From the NCBI GenBank assembly GCA_020402745.1, contig JADBYZ010000012.1, positions 89,415 through 153,414 of the forward strand: a stretch of 64,000 bases of DNA. The letters are read 5' to 3'. Position 1 is the first letter of the stretch; each line of letters starts with the position of its first letter. This DNA comes from Phenylobacterium sp. (lineage in GTDB: Bacteria > Pseudomonadota > Alphaproteobacteria > Caulobacterales > Caulobacteraceae). Positions 1 to 9,300 of the stretch are shown here, one piece after another. The notes under the pieces are model-generated. The model worked only from the letters and a program-made list of their open reading frames with translations. It had not been told where the DNA came from and made no database searches. Both the position numbers and the translations under genes were made by a program.

Positions 1-980
1 ACGACAGCCCCAATGCCGACCAGACGGCGCTCGATTTCTGGGAGTTCGTCTGCGCCTCGCTGGAGTTGCACGGCAATGCCTATGCCGAGGTGGTGCGGGC
101 CCGCAATGGCCGGATCATCGCGCTCGGCGTGCCAATCACGCCCGAACTGGTCACGGTCCGCCGCCTCGATACCGGGGCTCTGGAATATGAGTGGGTCGAT
201 CAGGGCCGGCGCATCATCGCAGGCCAAGACCGGGTGCTGCACATTCGCGGCTTCGGCGGAAATCCGCTGGGCGGGCTCTCGACATTGAGCGCCGGCCGCC
301 AGAGCTTCGGTCTGGCCCAGGCTATCGAGCGGGCCTCGGGCGACACCTTCCGCAACGGGGTGCGCCCATCAGGACTCCTCAAGACCGCCGACACCCTGAC
401 CATCGACCAGAGGAAACAGGCCGAGGAGCTGCTGCAGGAGAAGTTCGCAGGCGCGATCAACGCCGGGCGGCCGATGCTGCTCGACCGGGGCATGGACTGG
501 GTCCAGCTCTCGATCAGCCCTGAAGACGCCCAGATGCTGCAAAGCCGGGCCTTCTCGGTGGAGGAAGTCTGCCGGTTCTTCGGCGTGCCGCCCTTCATGG
601 TCGGCCATACCGAAAAGACCACCAGCTGGGGCACCGGGCTCGAACAACAGACCCTGGGGTTCCAGAAGTTCACCCTGCGCCGGCGTCTCAAACGCATCGA
701 ACAGGCGCTTGAGAAGCAGCTCCTTTCGGTCGCCGACCGGCTGGCCGGCATCACCATCGAGTTCAATCTCGAAGGCCTTCTGCGCGCCGACAGCGCCGCC
801 CGGGCCAGCTTCTACCAGCTGATGCTAACCAACGGCGTCATGACCATCAACGAGGTGCGCAGCCTCGAGAACCTGCCACCCGTCGAGGGCGGCGATGAGC
901 CCCGCATGCAGATGCAGAACGTGCCGATCACCCAGGCCGGTCAGCAACAGATCCAACCCACGCCCGGAGGTCCCCAATGA
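1..980 (+). CDS. Phage portal protein, HK97 family (5' truncated by window)
   Basis: The open frame is already running at base 3 and ends with TGA at 978-980, giving about 325 C-terminal residues of a family that is usually 380-450 long. The portal forms the dodecameric ring at one capsid vertex through which DNA enters and to which the tail attaches. Typical features of the family are visible: the segment FFGVPPFMVGHTEK, the following run starting TLGFQKFTLRRRLKRIEQAL, and a Gln/Pro-rich tail. The stop overlaps the start of the protease gene by 4 bp (ATGA), as expected for a head morphogenesis operon. The true start lies left of the window. Confidence 0.92.
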   Translation, partial: DSPNADQTALDFWEFVCASLELHGNAYAEVVRARNGRIIALGVPITPELVTVRRLDTGALEYEWVDQGRRIIAGQDRVLHIRGFGGNPLGGLSTLSAGRQSFGLAQAIERASGDTFRNGVRPSGLLKTADTLTIDQRKQAEELLQEKFAGAINAGRPMLLDRGMDWVQLSISPEDAQMLQSRAFSVEEVCRFFGVPPFMVGHTEKTTSWGTGLEQQTLGFQKFTLRRRLKRIEQALEKQLLSVADRLAGITIEFNLEGLLRADSAARASFYQLMLTNGVMTINEVRSLENLPPVEGGDEPRMQMQNVPITQAGQQQIQPTPGGPQ

Positions 981-1603
981 GCGAGCTGGACTTCGTCCTG
1001 GACGCCAAGGCCCTGGCCGATGACGGCGAGATCGAAGGTCTGGCCGCCGGCTACGGCAATCTCGACTTCGGCGGCGACGTGATCCTGCCCGGCGCCATTG
1101 CCGCTTCGATTGCAGGCCGAAAGTCGGTGCCGATGCTGATGTACCACGACCAGAAACGCCCCGCCGGCGTCTGGACCGGGTTCGAGGAGACCAGCGATGG
1201 CCTACTCGTGAAGGGCCGGTTCTCCATGTCGACCCGCACCGGCCGCGAGGCCCACGGCCTGGTCAAGGACGGCGCTATCGGCGGTCTTTCGATCGGCTAC
1301 CGCGCCATTCGCGAGCGGCTGGTGGGCAAGGCTCGCCACCTGATCGAGGTCGCCCTGCACGAGGTCAGCCTGGTCACCATTCCAATGAATGAGAAGGCGC
1401 TGATCACGTCGGTCAAATCCATCATCGAGGCCGGCCAGCTGCCGAGCCTCTCCCAGTTTGAGGACTTCCTGCGCGAGGCAGGGTTCTCGAAGTCTCAGGC
1501 CGCCGCGATCGCCGGCAAGGGCCTGAGCTCTCTGCTCCGGGGCGAGCCCGGCAGTCCCTCCAACGACTTCCTATCGGCGCTCGCCAGATCCGTCCGCGCC
1601 TGA
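977..1603 (+). CDS. HK97-family prohead protease
   Basis: This 208-residue serine protease (U35 type) trims the scaffold part of the capsid protein and itself during maturation. The probable catalytic residues are seen in order: His in MYHDQ (about residue 55), Ser in GGLSIGY (about residue 100) and an acidic residue in LHEVSLV (about residue 136). The C-terminal 60 residues look like a self-removed tail. ATG at 977 overlaps the portal stop by 4 bp, so translation is probably coupled. It sits between portal and capsid genes exactly as in HK97. Confidence 0.92.
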   Translation: MSELDFVLDAKALADDGEIEGLAAGYGNLDFGGDVILPGAIAASIAGRKSVPMLMYHDQKRPAGVWTGFEETSDGLLVKGRFSMSTRTGREAHGLVKDGAIGGLSIGYRAIRERLVGKARHLIEVALHEVSLVTIPMNEKALITSVKSIIEAGQLPSLSQFEDFLREAGFSKSQAAAIAGKGLSSLLRGEPGSPSNDFLSALARSVRA

Positions 1604-1626
1604 CCCCCCAACATCCGGAGACATCC

Positions 1627-2856
1627 ATGACTGATACCAAGACCGCCGAGCAGCTTGCCGGCGAAGTGAAGGCTGCGTTCGACGCCAAGCACGACCAGGT
1701 CAAAGCCCTCGCTGAAGAAGCGCTGGGCAAGGCCCAGAAGGGCGAGGACCTCTCGGCCGCCACCAAGCAACTGGCCGATGAGGCCCTTGTTGGCATGAAC
1801 GAGGCCAAGGCCCGGCTCGACGAGCTGGAGCAGAAGATCGCGCGCAAGGGCGCGGACGATGAGACCCGGCCCCGCTCGATCGGCGAGCAGGTTCTGGCCG
1901 CCGACGAGATGAAGGCCTTCCTGGCCTCTCGGGCTTCGCGCGGCCGGGCCAGTGTCGAGGTCAAGGCGATCATCACCTCCCTGACCACGGACGCGATGGG
2001 CTCTGCCGGCGATCTGATCGTGCCGGACCGGCTGCCGGGCATCCTGGCTCCCGGCCAACGCCGCCTGACGGTGCGCGACCTGCTCACCCCAGGCCGGACC
2101 TCCAGCACCTCGGTGCAGTACGTGAAGGAGACCGGGTTCACCAATGCCGCCGCGACCGTTTCGGAAACGACCGGCGCGCTGAAGCCGCAGTCGGACATCA
2201 AGTTCGACATCGCCACCTCCAGCGTCACCACCATCGCCCACTGGGTCCTGGCCACCCGCCAGATCCTCGATGATGCGCCGATGCTGCAGTCCTATATCGA
2301 CGGTCGCCTGCGCTACGGCCTGGCCCTGGTCGAAGAAAACCAGCTGCTCAACGGCGGCGGCACCGGCACGGACCTCAACGGCATCTACACCCAGGCCACA
2401 GCCTTCACCGCGCCCATCACCATCCCAGCGCCGGTAACCCGCATCGATGTCCTGCGCCTGGCGGTCCTCAAATCGGCTCTGGCGGAACTTCCGACCACGG
2501 GTGCGGTCCTGCATCCGTCCGACTGGGCCAGCATCGAGCTCCTGAAGGAAACGACCGGGGCCTATCTGATCGGCAATCCGCAGGGCGCGCTTGCGCCCAC
2601 CCTGTGGAGCCTGCCGATCGTCGCCACCCAGGCCATCTCGCAGGGCAACTTCCTGGCCGGAGCCTTCCGGCTCGGGGCCCAGATCTTTGATCGCTGGGAT
2701 GCCCGCGTCGAGGTCTCCACCGAGGACGACCAGAACTTCCGCAAGAACCTCGTGACGATCCTTGCCGAAGAGCGACTGGCGCTCGCGGTCTATCGCCCCG
2801 AGGCCTTCGTGAAGGGCGCCTTCGCTGCTGCCGCCACTGCGGCGACCGCTCCTTAA
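1627..2856 (+). CDS. Major capsid protein, HK97 gp5-like
   Basis: The 409-residue protein has the two-part architecture of HK97 gp5. Residues 1 to about 85 are charged, helical and coiled-coil-like and should be the delta scaffold domain cut off by the upstream protease. The rest is the shell-forming fold, with the family-typical stretches SAGDLIVPDRLPGIL and VEENQLLNGGGTGTDLNG and the C-terminal NFLAGAFRLGAQIFDRWDAR. Length matches the family. The protease stop is 23 bp upstream, and an AG-rich sequence (CGGAGAC) precedes the ATG. Confidence 0.93.
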   Translation: MTDTKTAEQLAGEVKAAFDAKHDQVKALAEEALGKAQKGEDLSAATKQLADEALVGMNEAKARLDELEQKIARKGADDETRPRSIGEQVLAADEMKAFLASRASRGRASVEVKAIITSLTTDAMGSAGDLIVPDRLPGILAPGQRRLTVRDLLTPGRTSSTSVQYVKETGFTNAAATVSETTGALKPQSDIKFDIATSSVTTIAHWVLATRQILDDAPMLQSYIDGRLRYGLALVEENQLLNGGGTGTDLNGIYTQATAFTAPITIPAPVTRIDVLRLAVLKSALAELPTTGAVLHPSDWASIELLKETTGAYLIGNPQGALAPTLWSLPIVATQAISQGNFLAGAFRLGAQIFDRWDARVEVSTEDDQNFRKNLVTILAEERLALAVYRPEAFVKGAFAAAATAATAP

Positions 2857-2875
2857 ATCCTGCAAGGAGAGCACC

Positions 2876-3070
2876 ATGCTGATGAAGGCGATTGATACGC
2901 TTCATGTGAGTGCGGTCGGGCCGGACAATATCCAGCCCGGCCAGACCTTCGAGATCAACGAAGGCGACGGCGCCATCCTGCACGAACGCGGCCTGGCCGT
3001 GCCTGTGGAGGGTGGGTCTGTTGAAGGTGATCCCGAGCCCGCGCCGACCCCCAAGGCCCGCGCCAAATGA
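2876..3070 (+). CDS. Small phage protein of unknown function
   Basis: Sixty-four residues, between capsid and connector genes, with SD-like AAGGAGAG 8 bp before ATG; an alternative ATG is two codons downstream. The core VGPDNIQPGQTFEINEGDGAILHERGLAV resembles small, beta-rich proteins that many phages encode at this position, followed by a Pro/Lys-rich tail. Its stop overlaps the next start (ATGA). I do not recognise a named family. A minor head or head-decoration role is possible from position only. Confidence 0.7.
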   Translation: MLMKAIDTLHVSAVGPDNIQPGQTFEINEGDGAILHERGLAVPVEGGSVEGDPEPAPTPKARAK

Positions 3071-3603
3071 TCACCACGCTCACCGCTCCGGCCTGCCGCG
3101 CGGTGAGCCTGGAGGAAGCCCGCCAGCAGCTGCGCCTCGACGGCGACGACGAGGACCTGCTGCTGGCTGCCAAGCTCGATGCGGCCCAGGCTGAACTGGA
3201 GCTGCTGACCGGCCTTCGCCTCTGCCCCCAGACCTTGAGCCTCGAGCTTGAGGACTGGGAGGACGAGATCGCGGTGCCGGTCAGGCCCTGTGCGGTCACC
3301 CAGATCCAGTATGTGGGTCTGTCGGGAGCGGTCGTGACCCTGGCGGCCAGCGACTATGTCGTGCGCCGCCGGCACGGCCTGACCCGTATCCGCCCGGCGA
3401 CGGGCAAGGTCTGGCCGACGCTTGGCAATGACGGGCTGATCACCATCACGCTGGCGGCGGGTTTTGCCGAGACCGACCCGGACTTCCTGATCGCCCGGGC
3501 CGCCATCCTCGTGAAGGCCGCCTCCGAGTTCCAGAACCGGGAGGGCGGCGCATGTCTGGCGTTCAACACCCTGGCAAGCCAGCTGGCCGCCCGATGGATC
3601 TAG
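3067..3603 (+). CDS. Head-tail connector, HK97 gp6-like adaptor
   Basis: A 178-residue protein starting CRAVSLEEARQQLRLDGDDEDLLL, the characteristic opening of the gp6-like adaptor family, in which a helical bundle docks beneath the portal ring. The middle part (VQ/YVGLSG, DYVVRR, ITITLAAGF) is the usual beta region. It overlaps the preceding gene by 4 bp, and its 3' end overlaps the next gene's start by 10 bp. Position after the capsid gene and before the stopper gene agrees with the assignment. Confidence 0.85.
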   Translation: MITTLTAPACRAVSLEEARQQLRLDGDDEDLLLAAKLDAAQAELELLTGLRLCPQTLSLELEDWEDEIAVPVRPCAVTQIQYVGLSGAVVTLAASDYVVRRRHGLTRIRPATGKVWPTLGNDGLITITLAAGFAETDPDFLIARAAILVKAASEFQNREGGACLAFNTLASQLAARWI

Positions 3604-3941
3604 CCTCAAAGCTCGACACCCGCGTGCGGATCGAGCGCAAGACCGTCACCCTCGATCCGGCCTATGGCACTCAAGAAGCCTCCTGGTCTCTGTTCGCCAA
3701 TGTCTGGGGCGAGGTGCGCGATGTGCTGCCAAGCCGTGCCGAACGGCTGGCCGAGACGATCACCATCGCCAACCGGCCGGCCCGGGTTCGGGTCCGCTAC
3801 CTCCCGGGCCTGGCCGCTGACATGCGGCTGATCATCGGTGGTCGGATCATGCAGATCATCTCGGGGCCAGCGATGCTTGGCCGGCGCGAGGCGATGGAAC
3901 TGATCGTGGAAGACCACTCCACCGAAGGAGACGCGCCATGA
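3594..3941 (+). CDS. Phage head-tail adaptor / head closure protein
   Basis: A 115-residue protein starting MDLASKLDTRVRIERKTVT, with WGEVRDVLPSRAERL and the later RYLPGLAADMRLIIGGR, the signature of the head closure (SPP1 gp16/HK97 gp7-like) family. It plugs the connector after packaging. The frame is open back to 3552, but ATG at 3594 places the conserved region at the N-terminus and still overlaps the upstream gene by only 10 bp, so I prefer it. It overlaps the next gene by 4 bp. Confidence 0.85.
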   Translation: MDLASKLDTRVRIERKTVTLDPAYGTQEASWSLFANVWGEVRDVLPSRAERLAETITIANRPARVRVRYLPGLAADMRLIIGGRIMQIISGPAMLGRREAMELIVEDHSTEGDAP

Positions 3942-4504
3942 CCATCAGACTGTCAGGCGGTCCTGAGCTGCTCGCCCTGCTGGACCAGCTGCCCAAGAAC
4001 CTTGAGCGCAACATCATTCGCGGCGGTCTTCGCGCCGGGGCCAAGGTCATTCAGCAGCAGGCCCGGGCCAATGTGCCTGTGGAAACCGGCCAGCTTCGCC
4101 GCGCCATCGGCATTGGCACGCGGACCGAGGGCGCGCGCCTGAGTTCCTACGTCAAACTGCGCGGGCCGGGCTCGTATCTGGGCCCCTTCATCGAATACGG
4201 CGTCTCGCCCCACCTTATCAAAGTAGCCGAAGAAGCCAGACCCATCCGTAACACCCGGCGCGGTCCGCGGCGATTGAGCATGGGCACGATCAACAAGATG
4301 GTGGCGCGCGGCAGCCTGGTGATCGGCGGTAATTTCGTCGGGCCCATGGTCCATCACCCGGGCCATGCCCCCAAACCCTTCCTGCGTCCGGCGCTGGATC
4401 AGAAGGCGCAAGAAGCGGTCGCGGCCATGGGCGCCTATATCGCCCAGCGCTTCCAGATCGGCGACCTACGCGCACCGACGCTTAGCGTGGACACCGAGGA
4501 ATGA
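3938..4504 (+). CDS. HK97 gp10-like head-tail joining protein
   Basis: A 188-residue protein with the hallmarks of the gp10 family: an N-terminal helix (ELLALLDQLPKNLERNI), then GLRAGAKVIQQQARANVPVETGQLRRAI, and C-terminal HPGHAPKPFLRPALDQKAQEAV. The family helps join the connector to the tail. About 40 residues in the centre (roughly 90-125) are longer than in short homologues. It overlaps both flanking genes by 4 bp. Confidence 0.88.
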   Translation: MTIRLSGGPELLALLDQLPKNLERNIIRGGLRAGAKVIQQQARANVPVETGQLRRAIGIGTRTEGARLSSYVKLRGPGSYLGPFIEYGVSPHLIKVAEEARPIRNTRRGPRRLSMGTINKMVARGSLVIGGNFVGPMVHHPGHAPKPFLRPALDQKAQEAVAAMGAYIAQRFQIGDLRAPTLSVDTEE

Positions 4505-4905
4505 ACGGGGTCGTGGCGGTCCGCTCTCTGCTGACCGGGAACGCCGCGCTCACCGCCCTTGTGCCCGAGAGCCGCATCACCGCCGGCAACCTGCCGCAAG
4601 GCTCTAACCTTCCCGCCATCGCCCTGATGAGCATCAGCGGCATCGACCGCAACATCCTCAAACCCGGCAGCCGCCGGCAGGTGACCGAACGGGTCCAGGT
4701 CAGCGTTCTGGCCGCCACCTATCCTGCCACCAAGGCGCTGATGAGGGCAGCTCGCGCCGCCACAGCCGACCAGATGCCCACGGTCCCAGGTATCGAGAAC
4801 GTGGTCGTCCACACCGACGCCGCCGGCCCTGACTTCACCGATCCTGAGACCGGCATCTTCATCCAGACCCAGGACCTGCGCGTCTCGTTCCTCGAGACCG
4901 TCTGA
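4501..4905 (+). CDS. Tail terminator / DUF3168-like protein
   Basis: A 134-residue protein with features of the DUF3168 / lambda gpU-like tail terminator group: an N-terminal helix (VAVRSLLTGNAALTALV), then RVQVSVLAATYPATKALMRAARAA and the C-terminal beta strand IQTQDLRVSFLE. Such proteins cap the tail tube and bind the head. ATG overlaps the gp10-like gene by 4 bp. The next gene is the tail tube, the usual order. Confidence 0.8.
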   Translation: MNGVVAVRSLLTGNAALTALVPESRITAGNLPQGSNLPAIALMSISGIDRNILKPGSRRQVTERVQVSVLAATYPATKALMRAARAATADQMPTVPGIENVVVHTDAAGPDFTDPETGIFIQTQDLRVSFLETV

Positions 4906-4934
4906 ACAACCCCCGACCCTAGAAGGATATCCAC

Positions 4935-5396
4935 ATGACGGTTCGCACCTCCGCGGGCACGACGCTGAAAGTGTCGGCCGCTACGCCCGCTACCTTTGAC
5001 ACCACCGGCTACAACGCCCTGACCATGACGCTCATTGGCGAGGTCACTGATCTGGGCGAGTTTGGCCGGGAATATGCCCTGGTGACTTTCAATCCCGTCG
5101 GCAGCCGCGGCGTGGTCAAGAAGAAGGGCAGCTTCAACCAGGGTACCATGACCATCGGTCTGGGCCTCGATACCGACGATGCCGGCCAGATCCTGCTCAA
5201 GGCCGCATCGCTGGCGGACGCTGACTACAGCTTCCTCGTCACCACCCAGAACGGCGACAAGTACTATTTCCAGGCCCAGGTGATGAGCTTCAAGGTCAAC
5301 ATCGGCTCGGTCGATCAGATCACGACTGCCAGCGTCACCCTGGAACTGACCACCAACTCCGCCGGTGTCGGCGTGGTCGAGGTCCTCGCCCCCTGA
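4935..5396 (+). CDS. Phage tail tube (major tail) protein
   Basis: A 153-residue, beta-rich protein that should polymerise into the tail tube. It begins MTVRTSAGTTLKVSA, has the mid-protein segment LVTFNPVGSRGVVKKKGSFNQG common in tube proteins of this type, and ends in alternating hydrophobic strands. SD-like AGAAGG lies upstream of the ATG. A strong perfect hairpin starts a few bases after its stop, which may set its expression apart from the downstream chaperone. Confidence 0.86.
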   Translation: MTVRTSAGTTLKVSAATPATFDTTGYNALTMTLIGEVTDLGEFGREYALVTFNPVGSRGVVKKKGSFNQGTMTIGLGLDTDDAGQILLKAASLADADYSFLVTTQNGDKYYFQAQVMSFKVNIGSVDQITTASVTLELTTNSAGVGVVEVLAP

Positions 5397-5401
5397 TGAG
5401 C

Positions 5402-5432
5402 GCTGATCACCGCAGGATTTGCGGTGATCAGC
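5402..5432 (+). terminator. Perfect 13-bp hairpin after the tail tube gene
   Basis: GCTGATCACCGCA (5402-5414), a 5-base loop, then the exact reverse complement (5420-5432). No run of T follows, so it may be a partial terminator or an RNA stabiliser for the abundant tail tube message rather than a full stop. Confidence 0.6.
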
Positions 5433-5472
5433 TGCGTCTTTCCCCGCATCCCTCCCATTCGAAGGACACCAG

Positions 5473-5889
5473 ATGTTCGACATCACCAAACTCTCCGCCA
5501 ATGAGACCTCCACGGTTGAACTGGTCGGCGGCGACGACGAGCCCCTCTATGACGACAAGGGCGCTCGCCTCTCGATCACCGTCTATGGCCCGGGCACCAA
5601 GGTCTATCAGCGCGCCCAGGCCCGTCAGCAGAACCTGATCATGGACAAGCTGAAGAAGCGCGGGCGCATGGACCAGTCGGCCGAGGAAAAGGCTCTGGAA
5701 CAGGCCGAGTTCCTTGCCGCCTGCACGGTCAGCTTCAACGGCTTTGCCTATCCGCCCGCCAAGGGGCTGGAGGGCGCGGCCTATTTCCGCAAGGCATATG
5801 AGGACCCGACCATCGGCTTCATCGCCGCCCAGGTCGGGGCCCATATCGGCGACTGGGCAAATTTTACGAAGAGCTCGGCCGCGAGCTGA
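5473..5889 (+). CDS. Tail assembly chaperone, short form (gpG-like)
   Basis: A 138-residue acidic protein located between tail tube and tape measure genes, the place of lambda gpG. The N-terminal part (FDITKLSANETSTVELVGGDDEPL) and the helical remainder are of the kind seen in chaperones that coat the tape measure before tube polymerisation. Near its 3' end lies A AAT TTT in the correct phase for -1 slippage, so a minority of ribosomes should continue into the downstream frame to make a G-T fusion. ATG follows GAAGGA. Function is assigned mainly by position and the frameshift. Confidence 0.82.
   Translation: MFDITKLSANETSTVELVGGDDEPLYDDKGARLSITVYGPGTKVYQRAQARQQNLIMDKLKKRGRMDQSAEEKALEQAEFLAACTVSFNGFAYPPAKGLEGAAYFRKAYEDPTIGFIAAQVGAHIGDWANFTKSSAAS
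5859..5865 (+). promoter_or_regulatory. Programmed -1 ribosomal frameshift site (A AAT TTT)
   Basis: Heptamer AAATTTT fits X XXY YYZ, with zero-frame codons GCA AAT TTT. A -1 slip re-pairs as AAA TTT and continues TAC GAA GAG CTC. That new frame has no stop until 6341 and contains the ORF otherwise beginning at 6024. It lies eight codons before the zero-frame stop at 5887-5889. Confidence 0.8.
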
Positions 5890-6341
5890 TCCTATACGTC
5901 CGCCAGCTTGCCTGGCTGGGCGCAGCGCCGACAGCTAAGGCGCACAAACACCTCAAATCAGAACCGAACCCTGCGCCTCGGTCCCGTCTCCAGCGGCTTG
6001 CCGCCGACGGGCTGGAGCCAGACATGCCGCCCGTCTCCTGCCCATGGGTGGTCGACTATCTGATGGAGGTCGGCCCCACCGAGGCCGGCGCCATGGGGCC
6101 GGTTCCGGTGTCCTGGCGCGAGATCGACCACTGGCAACAATGCCTCGGCATCGCGCTCGACCCGTGGGTCACGCGCCTGCTGCGGCGCCTGTCGCTGGAG
6201 TTTGTCGCTGAGAGCCACAGAGCCCGGGAGGCGGATTGTCCCGCGCCCTGGAACAGTCGGCCCACGGACTTTGATCGTGAGGCCCTGTCCCGAAAGGTCA
6301 CTCAGACCTTCCGCGCCATTGCCATGTCCACATCGACCTGA
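5859..6341 (+). CDS. Downstream part of the frameshifted tail chaperone (gpT-like)
   Basis: Read in the -1 frame after the slippery site, this segment continues the chaperone for about 158 residues, opening YEELGRELILYVRQLAWLG and ending near KVTQTFRAIAMSTST. Without frameshifting its only plausible ATG is 6024, with no convincing SD, and this would leave roughly 135 bp of open conserved-looking frame unexplained. In lambda-like phages the T part of gpGT recruits the tube protein while the G part binds the tape measure. The stop is 14 bp before the tape measure ATG. The fusion would be about 290 residues when counted from 5473. Confidence 0.75.
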   Translation, partial: KFYEELGRELILYVRQLAWLGAAPTAKAHKHLKSEPNPAPRSRLQRLAADGLEPDMPPVSCPWVVDYLMEVGPTEAGAMGPVPVSWREIDHWQQCLGIALDPWVTRLLRRLSLEFVAESHRAREADCPAPWNSRPTDFDREALSRKVTQTFRAIAMSTST

Positions 6342-6355
6342 AGGGAGCCCAGACC

Positions 6356-9300
6356 ATGAAAGCGGGCACACTTGAGATCGAGATGATCACCAACATTGCC
6401 CGGCTCCAGAAGGAGATGGGCGACATGCGCCGCGCTGTTGGCGGGGCCATGGGCGATATCGAGGCCTCGGCCGGCCGCGCCGACCGCGCCCTCAACGGTG
6501 TCGGCACAGGCGGGCTGACCCGCATGGGCGGCTCGGCCCGGCTCGCCGGCCATCAGGTCCAGAACCTCGTCTACCAGCTCAACGACATGGTGGTCGGGCT
6601 GTTCTCGGGCCAGAAGCCGATGACCGTCTTCATGCAGCAGGGCTCGCAGATCGGCCAGATTGCTATGCAGGCCGGCCTTGGCATCGGCGGCATGGCGCGT
6701 GCTCTGGTGGGCCTTGCTGCCAGTGCAGCCATGGTGGTCCTGACCAACCCCTATCTGCTGGCTGCCGCCGCTGCCGCCGCTTTGGCATTCGGCGCCTTCA
6801 AGATGTTCCAGTCGAGCGTGCGGCAGTCAGGCGAGCTTGACCGCTATGCCGCCAGCCTTGGCCTGACCGCCAGGGAGATGAGAGAACTGGGCCCGGTCGG
6901 CATCACCGTGGGCGATGTGTTCAAGGGCCTGTGGAAGACCATCAGCGATGGCCTGAACCTCGGCCCGGTGTTCACGTCGATCAAGGAGTGGACGGTCGCC
7001 GCCTTCGGCAAGGTGATGGAGGTCGGAAAGATCGCGCTTGCGGTCATCTACGCGGCCTTCGTCGGCGGCTTTAACGCCATCCGCGTGGTCTGGAATGCTC
7101 TGCCGGGCGTGATCGGCGAAGCGGCGATCGGGGCTGCCAATCTGCTGATTGCGGCGGTCGAGACCATGGCCAACCGCGCTATCGCCTCCATCAACGCCCT
7201 GGTCGCAGGAACCAATGCCGTCCTTGAGGTCGTGGGCCTGCCGCTGCTGGCCCAGATGGACCAGGTGGTGCTGCCGCGCCTTGAGAACCGATTTGCCGGC
7301 AGCACAGGCCGGATGGCCGATGCGGTCCGGGGCGAGTTCACCTCGGCCTTTGCCGATGCCGAGGGCATGCTGGACGCCTTCTCCGAACGCTGGCGCCAGA
7401 ACGCCCTGGACGCCGCCCGCACGCGCATCGCCGCCCGCGCCAGCGAGATCCGCGGCGACCGGCCAGATCGCGCCGGCAGCCGGGGGCGTGACAGCGCATC
7501 CGACGAGGCCGAGCGCGCCCTGCAGGCAGCCCGTGACTATGCGGCGGCCCTCGTCATGGAGACCGCCAAGATCGGTCGCACCGCCATCGAGATCAAACGT
7601 CTGGAGGTCGCCATGGCGGCCCTGCGCGCGCCGACCGATGAGAGCCGGATTGCGATCATTCAGGCGGGGCAAGCCTGGGAGGACGCGACCCGCGCCCAGA
7701 ACGCCGCCGAGTTCGTGCGCAATACCGTCACGCCCCTCGAACTCCAGATCTCGCTGCTCGGCCAGTCGGCGAAGGCCCAGGCGCTGGCGACCCTTGAAGC
7801 CGAGCGTGAGCAGATCGTGCTGGAGCGCGGGGTGGAGGCCTGGAACCGCTATCACGCCGCCCGCGCCGCCCTGATCGAGCACGACTTTGGTCTGGCCCAG
7901 CAGCAGCAATATCTCGAAACCCTGCAGGAGATGGCGAGCCTCACCCAGCAGGCCGCGCAGGGCATGTCCGACGCTTTCGGAACCGTGGGCGCGGCGATTG
8001 GCGGGGTGGCGTCAGAGTTCGCCCGCTATGCCGCCCAGCAGACCGCTGCGGCCCAGCGCATCGCTGATGCCGAGCGAGAATACGGCAAGACCTCGTTCCA
8101 ATATGCCGCTGCCCGAAACGCCATGACGGCTTCGGAGATCAACCACTATGGCAACCTCGCCAGCGCCGCGAAGGGGTTCTTCAAGGAAGGATCGAAGGGC
8201 TACAAGGCGCTGGAAGCGGCTGAGAAGGCCTTCCGCGCCTTTGAGCTGGCCATCGCCATCAAGAATGCCGCGGTCCGCATCGGCCTGATCGGCGGGGTGA
8301 CCGCCGCCAAGGTCGGTAGCGATACCGCCCAGGCCGCCTCCGACACCGCCCGCGCCGGGATCGAACAGGGCAACAGCCTGATCGCCACGGGCATCAAGGC
8401 GGTCGAGGCGGTGATCAACGCCATTCGCTCCATGCCTTTCCCGCTCAATATCGCCGCGGGCGCGGCCACCGCAGCCGTGGTCGCCTCGCTCGGCGTCGCC
8501 ATCGGCGGGGCCTTTGGCGGCGGCGGTAAGGCCGCGGCACCCACCAACACAGGGACCGGCACCGTCTTTGGCGATGCAGACGCCCAGTCCAAGAGCATCT
8601 CCAATGCGCTGGAGCGCCTGCGCGAAATCGACACCCTGACCATGCGCTACTCGTCGGCCATGCTGGCCTCGCTGCGTAACATCGAGGCCAATCTCGGCGG
8701 GCTGACCAATCTGATCGTGCGCACCAATGGCGCGGAAAGCTCCGCCGCCGGTGTCGTCACCGGGTTCAAGTCTGATCCGATCGCGGGCTCCATCTCCAAG
8801 GCTATGCAGGGCGTGGGCAATGTGCTGGCCAAGATCCCCGTGATCGGCGGCCTCCTTGGCGGGATCACCGGCCTGCTTGGCAAGCTGATCGGTTCACTGT
8901 TTGGGACCAAGACCTCGATCACCGGCCAGGGCATCTTTGGTAAGGCCCAGTCGCTGGGCGATGTGCTGGGCGGCGGCTTTGACGCCAGCTATTTCAGCGA
9001 CATCAAGAAGACCAAGAAGTTCTTCGGGATCAGCGTCGGGAGCTCGACCAGCACCCAGTTCTCCAACGCCAGCCCTGAGCTCGAGCGCCAGTTCTCGCTG
9101 ATCTTCTCGGGCTTCTATGACGCCATCTCGGCCGCCGCCGGGCCGCTCGGCCTTTCGCTCGACGAGGTGCAGAACCGGCTGAAGAGCTTCGTCATCGACA
9201 TCGGCAAGATTGATCTCAAGGGCCTGACCGCCGAGCAGATCCAGGAGAAGCTGGCCGCGGTATTTGGGGCTGCCGCCGACCGCATGGCGCAGTACGCCAT

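Noticed and set aside
1495-2877. Minus-strand 460-codon frame over the capsid gene
   Set aside because: Shadow of the major capsid gene; low-complexity product and no ribosome site.
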